From positions 25,634,046-25,698,045 of the forward strand of contig JACGWO010000007.1 of the NCBI GenBank assembly GCA_034509735.1: a DNA stretch of 64,000 nucleotides. Direction: 5' to 3'. The notes beneath the pieces were generated by a model. The model saw only the letters and a list, made by a program, of their open reading frames with translations. It was not told the DNA's origin and did not search any database. The DNA comes from Sesamum alatum (taxonomy: Eukaryota; Streptophyta; Magnoliopsida; Lamiales; Pedaliaceae). Of the stretch, positions 55,503-64,000 are shown piece after piece; the first letter of the stretch is position 1, and the number at the start of each line of letters is the position of its first letter. The position numbers were made by a program, and so were the translations under genes.

Positions 55503-57152
55503 TGAAAGAAATCGGTGGATCGTCCTGGGAATTGCGCAAATGTGGAAGCGCGATAAAAATAAACATACGAAAAATAAAGCATGTTTTTAATTTAAAAGAA
55601 CACGCTCAATGGGTGTACCCTTGAGGTTACCGGGCGTTCGGTGTATCTCATGATTATAAAGCATGTAAAGAAATCATGGAGGCCATATAGTTTGAAGAAT
55701 TAAAGAGGGACGAAAAATAAAACGAGACCTACCCGTTGTCGTTTTCGTCTTCAACGGCTACATGCGTTGTTCCCCATTTTGCACCGAGATCTCGTTCTTG
55801 AGACCCTCCAAATCGTGACACACGATCCACCCACGTATCTTGCACGTCGTGCTAGCAACGAACAAGTATTTTTGGAGAGGATAGATCAATCACACGTTAT
55901 GAATTAACGGGACTAATCTTCCTTAGTTCTAATGTTCCAAGAACAAAATAACAAGAAACAATTTTCTTGTAGAGAGAGAGGAGGCGGATGAGAGGTGAGG
56001 AGGGGAGAGACGAGTATGTGTTTGTGTGTGTGATTTCAAGAATCATCATCCTCCAAAAGGTTGGAAGCTAGAGGTATTTATAGAGGAGGAGTTTAATCCT
56101 CTTAAAACTCCTACTCTAAGAACTCTAATTTGATTAGGATTTTGACCTAGTCAAACTAGTGTTTGACCTAGTCAAACAAATCCTAGCCTTCCATCTCAAC
56201 CGTTGATTTTAATTTAATGAAATATTTAAATCCCATTAAATATTCCAAAAGGCTAAAAGAATAAATATAATATAATAAATAAATATTAATATTTATTCTA
56301 AGCCCATTAAATCAACCCTTTAATAAATCCTATTTATTAATTTAATTCCCTTTATCAAATAGAAGGAATTAATTTTTCCAAGAAAATATAGGACCCGATT
56401 AAATCTAATTTAATCATTCCTTTACTCCAATATTTAATTCCAATTAAATACTAAGTGTGTGTGGATAGTGGTGTGACTCTTTACTAAGCAGGTACCCATT
56501 TTGGACCTAAGTGTCGGTCTGTCCTTACTAAACGCCGCAAGGGAAACCTTTCCCTTCTGTTCAGTTACTGTGGCCACAGATTTCAGGGACAAGACACAGA
56601 GCATACATGAGACTCAACTGTCAATACCTTTTTGAAAGGAGACAGATCCTTTCCTGGAAACTACTGTCACTCTGTACACCCGAGCTGCACTAGACATGGC
56701 TTATGACTACTCAAGAGTATTTTGGCAATCTCTCACCATATCTAAGATACAGACCTGATGCACAGGTAAACTCAGCAGTTCCTCAAGTCAAAGGACTTGG
56801 CCTGTACCGTTGGAACCGGGAATACACGTCATACCTTGCTGACCATACTCAAGGTCCTCCGTAAGACGGTTCCCGCGAGTCACCTCAGTTAGCTGCTTCT
56901 TAGCATTCTGACCCACTAACACTGCTTAGACGACCTTCGTCACCCGTCGATGAAATACGACAGCAGATGCTTAGTGCAAGTCTCAAAGGGAATCCCGGTA
57001 CCCATTTTCGGGATTCCTTGACTTGGAGATTTCCGGACTGATTCGGTAAGACTGATTTCATGGACCTACCTCCAAGCGTAGTCCCAGTCCCCAAAATCGT
57101 TTCTCAGTCCGTGGGCTTTGTGCGTAGTGAACAGAAATGTAAATGCAGATAA
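55503..57152 (-). mobile_element. Truncated 5' LTR of A2
   Basis: Starts TGAAAGAAATCGG and stops near 57152 (AAATGCAGATAA), where B-family RT sequence begins. About 0.2 kb is also deleted near 56485, joining CTCTTTA to AGCAGGTACCC. A reversed TATA (TATTTATA) lies at 56075-56082. One arm of P2 has a mismatch. Confidence 0.87.
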
Positions 57153-57419
57153 CATCCTTCTAGATCTATTCCTGTAGATCTTGATGCCAAGGATGTAGTA
57201 TGCCTCGCCCATATCCTTCATAGAGAATTGCGTTGACAATCAAGCTTTAGTGGTACCCAACATCTTAGCGTCATTCCCACTGAGCAAAGATGTCATCCAC
57301 GTAAAGCACCAGAAACACAACTGAGCTCCCACTGATCTTCTTGTATACACAAGGATCGGACTCGTTTTTGATGAAATCATATCCCCGTATGACTTCATCA
57401 AAACGTATGTTCCAGCTTC
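57153..57419 (-). pseudogene. pol: B2 RT fragment
   Basis: It matches B1 RT at about 43546-43815, including the DNA for the LYVDD region. It is joined near 57420 to the linker (CTTCGGATTTAACCCC); about 330 bp present in B1 between these points are missing, removing the palm-Asp region. Confidence 0.82.
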
Positions 57420-57667
57420 GGATTTAACCCCTTTTGGTGGATCTGCTAGGGTCCAAACCTTGTTTGTACCCATCGAGTCCATCTCGGATCTCATGGCCTC
57501 AAGCCACTTGTCCAAATCGATGTCCGACATCGCTTCTCCGTACGTCTTTGGATCATTATCCAACTGACCGGTCAGGCCCAGAAATCCATACCTATCAGGT
57601 GCATGGGATACTCTGGCCGACCTACGGAGGACTGGAACAATATTAGTGGGAACCACTGGCTCAGATG

Positions 57668-59611
57668 TCACTGCCGCCTCATGGGGTACCTCACTTGATT
57701 CCTCAAGGAGTACCTCATCGCGTCGACTATCCGATGGAAAACCTTTTTCCAAGAACACTGCGTTTCGCGAGACAAAAAACTTTTGTTCGGAGGGATCATA
57801 GAAATAATACCCCGCAGTTTATTTCGGATAGCCGATGAACCTGCATAAACTAGACCTCGAGTCCATTTATCTCCCACTAATCTCTTGACATATGCGGGGC
57901 AACCCCACACTTTCAAGTATTTGTAGGAGGCAGGCTTGCCATGCCATATCTCATATGGCGTCTGGGATACCCTTTTAGATGGCGCCAAGTTCAAAACTTT
58001 GGCCGCCGTCTCAAGAGCGTATCCCCAGAAGGAAAGGGGTAGTTCGGTAAAACTCATCATGGATCGGACCATGTCCAACAAGGTCCGATTCCTCCTTTCA
58101 GACACACCATTAAGCTGCGGTGTTCCAGGAGGGGTCCACTGAGAGAGAATCCCATTCTCTTTTAGATAATCAGTAAACTCACCACTCAAATACTCTCCAC
58201 CTCGGTCCGACCGAAGGGCTTTGATCTTTCGACCGGTTTGGTTCTCTACTTCAAGTCTGTATTCCTTAAACCTTCCAAAGGCTTCAGACTTGTACCTCAT
58301 CAGGTAAACATAACCATACCGTGAGTGATCATCGGTAAAGGTTATGAAGTACGAGTACCCACCTCTAGCCTGAGTATTTAGTGGACCACAGACATCTGTA
58401 TGGATCAAATCCAACAGACCACTGGCTAGCGTACTTTGTCCAACAAAGGGTTTCTTGGTCATCTTTCCCTTTAGACAGGATTCGCAGGTCGGTAGGTTGT
58501 CCAAATTGTCTATTTCTAGACTCTTTGAGTCCACCAACCTTCTTATCCTATCTTTAGAGATATGACCTAACCTCGCATGCCATATCTGTGCGTTATTATG
58601 ATCATCACGTTTTCGTTTGTGTTCTGCAGTCATAATCCAATTAGACTGTTGAAGTATGTACAGACCGTTGACCAATGTACCAAGCAAATGAGAAATACCA
58701 TCTTCGATAATGAAAAAACCGTTTTTATTGATGGTAAATTCATATCCCTCCTTATCAAGGACCGGGATGGAAACAATGTTTTTAATCATGCTAGGTACAT
58801 AGAAACAGTCGTTCAGTACAATCCTAACATGACTACTAATGGCTAACTCTAGTGATCCTACGGCCTCCGCAGCGACGGCCTTGCCATCGCCTAGCCTCAG
58901 GATCATCTCATCCTTGGTTAGCCTTCTGCTTCTTTGCAGTACCTGCAAATCATTGCAGATGTGAGCACCACACCCGGTATCCAATACCCATGAAGCAGAA
59001 TTAGTAATCATATTAACTTCAACCACAAACACACCTGGGTTGGAGAGGAGTTGTGGGCACTCCCTCTTCCAATGCCCTTTCCCTTGGAAATGCATGCAGA
59101 CATCATTTGCCTTGGACCGCTGAGAACCACGGGCCTTCCCTTTCCCTTTGCTCGGTCCAACCAGAGCAACAGAGACGCCCGGAGCGTGGGCAGGGGCCAC
59201 AACCGTCTTCCCTTTGCCCTTCTTCCTCTTCCAGCGTCCGGCCCTCTTGCCATTCGCCTTGGAGGTTGAAACCTCTCCTATCAATACCGCTGGCGCCGAC
59301 TTGTGGGTCGTTGCCTCGTATTGGACCAGCATGTTGATCAACTCATGAATAGACTTCTCAAGTCCGTTCATGTTGTAGTTTACAACAAACGGGTCATAGG
59401 ATGGAGGAAGCGACTGGAGGATCACGTCAATGTACGTGTCATTGTTAAACCCAGCTTTAAGGTCCTCGAGTTTCTCCACTAGGGAGAGCATCTTGACCCC
59501 ATGACTCTGTACAGACGCTCCTTCAGCGAGCTTGGTGCCAAATAATGCTTTTGTGGCGGCATATCTAATATGCCTATCCGGAACCGCATAAACCTCGTTC
59601 ATGCGGAGCAT
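57668..59611 (-). CDS. pol: B2 gag (part), protease, pre-integrase and integrase polyprotein, 647-codon frame
   Basis: Longest open frame in the window. Capsid end about 1-100; basic linker 105-165; knuckle 172-185; protease DTG at 211-213. Zinc motif H345, H350, C376, C379; integrase D406, D469, E505 with 35 residues between the last two. The knuckle reads CMHF in place of CIHC: Cys175 is Phe (codon 59087-59089), so one zinc ligand is missing. A 1-nt deletion near 57866 shifts the frame after about residue 581, so the last 65 residues are off-frame. The first Met is internal to gag; the true start is at 59897, cut off by a frameshift. Confidence 0.88.
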   Translation of the reverse strand: MLRMNEVYAVPDRHIRYAATKALFGTKLAEGASVQSHGVKMLSLVEKLEDLKAGFNNDTYIDVILQSLPPSYDPFVVNYNMNGLEKSIHELINMLVQYEATTHKSAPAVLIGEVSTSKANGKRAGRWKRKKGKGKTVVAPAHAPGVSVALVGPSKGKGKARGSQRSKANDVCMHFQGKGHWKRECPQLLSNPGVFVVEVNMITNSASWVLDTGCGAHICNDLQVLQRSRRLTKDEMILRLGDGKAVAAEAVGSLELAISSHVRIVLNDCFYVPSMIKNIVSIPVLDKEGYEFTINKNGFFIIEDGISHLLGTLVNGLYILQQSNWIMTAEHKRKRDDHNNAQIWHARLGHISKDRIRRLVDSKSLEIDNLDNLPTCESCLKGKMTKKPFVGQSTLASGLLDLIHTDVCGPLNTQARGGYSYFITFTDDHSRYGYVYLMRYKSEAFGRFKEYRLEVENQTGRKIKALRSDRGGEYLSGEFTDYLKENGILSQWTPPGTPQLNGVSERRNRTLLDMVRSMMSFTELPLSFWGYALETAAKVLNLAPSKRVSQTPYEIWHGKPASYKYLKVWGCPAYVKRLVGDKWTRGLVYAGSSAIRNKLRGIISMIPPNKSFLSRETQCSWKKVFHRIVDAMRYSLRNQVRYPMRRQ

Positions 59612-59636
59612 TATGGCGGAGACATTGTCCAGCCTC

Positions 59637-59897
59637 TCATACTGCTTCTTGGATGTCGTTAGACATTGAAGCCAGTATGATACTGCGTACTTTCCGGTTG
59701 TCCTTATGCCATTTCTCGAACGTCAAACGTTCTTCAAGCGTGGACCCCTCCGGTAAGTCGCTCGGTGGCGGCTCGTCCAAGACGTAGCCTTGGTTCTCGA
59801 AACCGAGGATAATCCTCAGGTTTCTCAGCCAGTCCGAGTAGTTCGTTCCGTTGAATTTGTTAGTCTCAAGAATCATGGTTAACGGGTTCTTAGACAT
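59637..59897 (-). pseudogene. gag: B2 gag N-terminus
   Basis: The start at 59895-59897 opens with MSKNPLTMILETNKFNGTNY and runs 86 codons. An extra T near 59648 (GCTTCTTGGATG against GCTTCTGGATG) then ends the frame. The following gag is open in the neighbouring frame from 59611 downward. This indel and the one near 57866 are the two frame breaks seen from gag to integrase. Confidence 0.88.
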
Positions 59898-61704
59898 ATC
59901 TACATTAATGAAAATGTAAAGCAGAAATTAGCAGATGATGGTAATATTATTGTTCAAGTTGAAGATTTGGTCTTTTAGTCTTTAACCCTCCCACTATTTA
60001 TACGAAAATCCGCCACTCTCAAGCGGAGTTTCGGAAAACCATTTCCTAGTGGGCTTGGGATCCACAAACGTAATCTCCATGCCCCGCTTTTACGATTCAC
60101 ATGAAGAAGACCTTGTGGGAGATATCCAATATCATTCTCATCCAATGAGATTCCCAAGATATTTTGCCTCACCTATTCACATGGTCCCGAGGACTCCAAG
60201 CGAATCATGTTACTCAGTGTTGGGCCCGACCCATCAACCAAATCATGCCTCAAACTGTCGCCCCCCACGACTCGTGAGACAGGGAAACAACGAGCGCAGT
60301 CTTTTTGTTCACAACAATAGTGCAGCTTTCCCCTATTCCAAGTGTGCCACGACTCGTGAGACCACACTTGGGTAGTGGTAGCTTCCTCACCACATTGCTG
60401 TAGATTGAAGGCTCGGACAGACCAAAATACCATTTTGATCCAAGTCCGTTCTGGGCCTAATATTTAATTTGGTCAAACCAAATGAGAGTTTGTGTATGAC
60501 CGAGACCTCATCACATTATTGTTTTTAGCATGCATAAATATCCAATATTTAAAGCGATAAATAAATACGCCGCATGCAGAGAACATAGCATACCCCTGTT
60601 AGGATGATCACAAGCCCAACCTATGCAACCCACTGAGCCCGCAGTGAGTCTATGGTCTGTCTAGGGTGGTCCTAAATTATTACAATAATAATAAACCCAT
60701 TGTCATTCCAATGGGCCTTGTAGTGCTCTTGTTTCACGCCTTGATGCTCTTCCTTGGGGTCTCCGACTCCAATTGCTTGTTAAAAGTAAAAACCTCACCA
60801 ATCCTATCTACCCTCATTACAACTGAAAGTAATACATTGGTAATAAGGAAAACAAGCCTTAAACATCATGAGGCTGAAAATACGGGAGATGATAGTCCCA
60901 AAAACAAGAGGCACGCAGGCCCCACCCAACAGAAAATAAATGATCATACATTCATCCATACACAAGGTCTAGGGCTCTTGTGATCATCCAATGTTGATTC
61001 CATCAACTCACATATAACATAATTATTCCAAATAATCATGCAATAAAACCAATGGATATTCCAAATACCCAAGTGATGTCCAACATCACAAAAGCATAAA
61101 TATACAAATAATATGCAAAATTCAAATTTGAAATTTAATGGACATTTTAAACAATGCATCCAATGCATGTATTAATCCTAAATTAATTAAGCAAATTTAA
61201 TTCAAGGAATAATCCAATTATCCCAAAATCAAAAAATGCAAAATTAACATATTTTCAGAATATTATGCAGAAAATACAGAAAATCGAATTTTTCAAAAAA
61301 AAATCGAAAAACGGCACAAAACGGCCCAGCCGTTGTGCTGGCCGGCGGCCGCGCGCACAGGGCAGCGCGCGCGCCCCTACGCTGCGCCTGTGCGCAGCGT
61401 CCGCGCGCATGGCGCGCGCGCAGGTGCCTGCCTGCGCGCGGCCACTGCCGGCCCGACCAAATTTATTTTTTTTTGTTTTTTTTTATAACTGTTTCAGCAT
61501 AATAAAATTAATATTATTCTGAAAATAAGCATGCAATTTTAGATCCAATCTAATAAAATTAAGCATGCCAAAAGTCCATTAAATCCAAACAATTGAATAA
61601 TCATATTATTCATATATATATGTAATCTAACATGCCAATAAAGCCATTTAAAAGCAAGTAGATCATGCCAAATACATAGATCTATGCCCCTTACATTGAA
61701 CCGG
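59898..61704 (-). other. B2 leader with paired palindromes and GC-rich block (about 61321-61458)
   Basis: CACGACTCGTG lies at 60266-60276 and 60348-60358, both intact, with the hairpin block near 60630. The GC block resembles that of B3 only in composition and short runs. No coding sequence recognised. Confidence 0.78.
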
Positions 61705-61716
61705 GCTCTGATACCA
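61705..61716 (-). other. Primer-binding site of B2
   Basis: GCTCTGATACCA, complement of TGGTATCAGAGC, two bases from the LTR start at 61719. Confidence 0.92.
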
Positions 61717-61718
61717 CT

Positions 61719-63940
61719 TGAAGGACAAGCGGATCCGCCCGTGAGCGCGAGCGGAAACGAGGAAGCGAGAAATTGTGCGTAAATTTAAATCAAATTCAAA
61801 ATACGCGAATCCCAAGAGGTGTACCCTTGGGTGCTCAATCGGGCGTTCGATGTAGGATGTGTAAATATTAAAACATATATTTAAACACATAGGGCATAGA
61901 TATACAAATGAAATCAATCAAAGCGTAATAAACCGTTACCTTTGATTGTTTAGCGTATGCTCCGGCTACTTGCGTTGTTCTTCTCCGGAATGCTCACGAA
62001 ATCCAAACGTATGGATTCTCCAAAGGTGATCCACACCACACCGGAAGAAACACACGTTCTTCTTGCTAGAAAAGAACGGGTTTAGGAAGGAATCGTTTAA
62101 GAGAAGAACACTATGAATTAGTGTTCTCTTAAACTTACTTTGTTCTTCTTCTTGACTCAAAATCAAGTGAAGAACACAAGTGTAAGAGAGGGAGGGAGCA
62201 CGAAATTTTGAGAGAGAGGAGAGGATTTTTGTCTTCTCTTTTTCCTAGAAAAGATGAATAATGAATCACTTATGCTTGGTGTTGTATATTCTCATATATA
62301 TACGTAATTAATGTGATTATTGAAATGTGTCTAGGTTCATCCAAGGATGTCTAGATTCATTCCAATCAATCACCATCAATTCTTCAATCAAGCCTACCAA
62401 AATTTATGGTATGATCAAATCATACCAAAAGGGAAGAGCTTGATTGGAGTTGATTTGTCTCTTTCCAAAAGAGATAAGTCAACATACCACCTAGCATGAA
62501 ACATGGCTGATTTTGCTTCCTCCAAGGGAGCGTGTCGGCCATGTTTAATTAAGGGAAGAAGTCCAACTTCTTCCTATTCCAAATTAGGAATTATTTCTCC
62601 TCTCGGTATAATTTAACGGACCGGGTTTTATCGTAATCCAATTACGATGAATCCAACATTAAATCCAATTTAATGTCCATTTAGATTATTCTTGTTGATC
62701 TTTTAATCCAATTAAAAGATCCACCGTCTCAACGTCTCAACTTTCCATATTTAATCGAAAATCCAATTTACCGATTAAATGAAAGCCCGATACAATATCG
62801 GCCCGTCCATCCAATGGACTTTCCCTTAAGTAATCCAATTACTTATTTTATCCTTCGAGATTGACTCCAAGTCGATCTCTCAACCTCCTCGGTGATTTGT
62901 GTGTGACCCTTTAGGTTCACCCTCAGCTAGACTTGGGCCCGTGTCCCACAAGGGCCCGTTACCATGGGTGGCCGTCTAGCAACGGTCCATGGCACTAGAG
63001 ACTAGGTGAATTGGCGTGAACATTTAGGCGCCGATTCTGTACGGGTACGATCCTTCCGTCTACCGTCTCCCGGCCTTAGTCTAGGGTATGGAATTGGGCG
63101 TCGGTTCCCATCCTTGACTAGGCATCTCTGCTTAATACTCGAGACCACGTATGCTTCATTGCATCGACACAGGAAACCATTCCCTGTTTGACCAACCACT
63201 GTGGCCACAGCTTCAAACAGCATGAACGTGTCTCCGAGTGCATAGGAGATACTTCTGTCACATACTGACAGGGGACGGATCCTCTTCTTCGAATCCACCG
63301 TCCTCGCTACACATTCTGACTGCACTGGACAATGCTTATAATGATCATCTTACAGAATGATCACCTCTCGCCAGATCCAAGATACAGTCGTCCTGTGCAC
63401 GTGACTGCCATGATTCCTCAAGTCTGAGGATTATTCCCGTACTATCGGAATCGGGGAATCCAATCATACCGACCAAGCCTCCAAGGCTTCCATATGATGA
63501 TCCCCGCGAGTCAGTCCAGTCGGCTCGACCCCAGTCGACCAACCCATCAAGATCGTGTAGGCGTCCCACGCCTGTCGCCGATGAAACACGACACTCATCT
63601 AATGAACACGACTCTTGACGCAAGTCTCAATAGGACTCTCGATGCCCTGTTCGAGGTCCTCGACTTGGAACATTTCAGACCCAACTCTTAATCAGTTTGT
63701 TTCATGACCACCATCCAATGCGTGGCCCAACTGCACGAGTTGTTATCTATGGTCTGTGGGCTTTGTTGCGATATAAGTTAAACACCATTTTAACAAATGT
63801 AAGATGAGCACAACAAAGAAGGTACCATTGGTGACGAATACTCATCTGATTCATCACATAATAATATTACATTCACATCAAGTTGTCGGATAGGTTACAA
63901 ATTGCCAAACCTATTGGCTTTCTGGTCACCTATTCCAACA
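61719..63940 (-). mobile_element. Complete 5' LTR of B2 (2222 bp)
   Basis: Runs from TGAAGGACAAGCGG to CTATTCCAACA. P2 at 61811-61831 has one unpaired position (CCCAAGAG/CCCTTGGG). Confidence 0.92.
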
Positions 63941-64000
63941 GAGAGAGTGCCCCAAACTCTTCTCGAACCACGGTATATATGTGATTGAGGTTAATATGGT
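63941..64000 (+). pseudogene. gag: A-family gag/protease fragment in plus orientation
   Basis: The 60 bases match, in reverse, A2 at about 52398-52457: the end of the zinc knuckle and the SNQG region leading to EVNM. It continues beyond the window. The B2 LTR ends directly before it, so B2 probably inserted into the knuckle region of this A element. Confidence 0.8.

Larger units (their letters stand above)
48057..57152 (-). mobile_element. A-family element A2: complete interior, both LTRs truncated
   Basis: Partial 3' LTR 48057-49218, interior 49219-55502, partial 5' LTR 55503-57152. It is the best guide to the A-family interior (about 6.3 kb). Both outer edges lie inside an LTR and join B-family sequence, so they are recombination joints and not insertion boundaries. 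Confidence 0.88.
57153..63940 (-). mobile_element. B-family element B2: RT fragment to complete 5' LTR
   Basis: Element order from the right: 5' LTR, PBS, leader, gag, protease, integrase, linker, then a deletion joint into an RT fragment that ends at the A2 LTR. The right LTR end at 63940 is followed by plus-strand A-family gag sequence, an apparent insertion boundary. GAGAG at 63941-63945 would be one target copy. Confidence 0.86.

Noticed and set aside
40538..63940. B1 and B2 as two halves of one element split by A2
   Set aside because: Both contain integrase, protease, gag and leader, so they overlap over several kilobases and must be separate copies, or the result of unequal recombination.

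Overview
The window is plant nuclear DNA made of Ty1/copia LTR retrotransposons inserted into, and recombined with, one another. I see no ordinary host gene, tRNA gene or CRISPR array. The plant assignment rests on three things. Primer-binding sites match the plant initiator tRNA-Met (TGGTATCAGAGC on the element strand). The gag/pol proteins are of plant copia type, with UBN2-like gag, a CCHC knuckle, a DTGCGAH protease motif, a DDE integrase and a YVDD reverse transcriptase. One short filler looks like plant mitochondrial 26S rRNA. LTRs of about 2.0-2.2 kb and the gag motifs suggest an Angela-like lineage. A eudicot host is likely but unproven.

Four related families can be told apart by their LTRs. 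I call them A (LTR about 1.98-1.99 kb), B (about 2.22 kb), C (about 2.22 kb) and D (about 2.16-2.23 kb). Nearly all elements lie on the minus strand, so on the + strand each reads 3' LTR, polypurine tract, RNase H, RT, integrase, protease, gag, leader, PBS, 5' LTR. None is intact; every coding region carries stops, frameshifts, deletions or insertions.

Layout: 1-1781 is the decayed 3' end of a plus-strand D element. 1782-11807 is element A-x, interrupted by a D solo LTR (2323-4556, TSD AAGGG) and by a truncated inverted A LTR (6730-8566). Its 5' LTR contains a 500-N gap. 11808-21786 is the leader and 5' LTR of A-y; that LTR is split by element C1 (14101-20799, TSD AGGTT). 21787-28576 is B3, with a 259-bp foreign filler at 23131-23389. 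28577-35597 is D. 35598-40537 is a C LTR split by an A solo LTR (35881-39845), itself split by an inverted A solo LTR (36317-38296, TSD TAATC). 40538-48056 is B1, 48057-57152 is A2, 57153-63940 is B2, and 63941-64000 is a plus-strand A-family gag fragment.

The right-hand boundaries at 11807, 21786, 28576 and 35597 are exact LTR termini. This fits a nest in which A-x sits in A-y, in B3, in D, in a C LTR. The left halves are outside the window or lost.

The most interesting signals are non-coding. The families share an LTR stem-loop whose stems change by paired substitutions. A second hairpin near the other LTR end does the same. Every leader holds a GC-rich block in an AT-rich background, and most leaders carry a duplicated CACGACTCGTG palindrome. 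All four families therefore seem to share an RNA or DNA architecture that outlasts primary sequence similarity.
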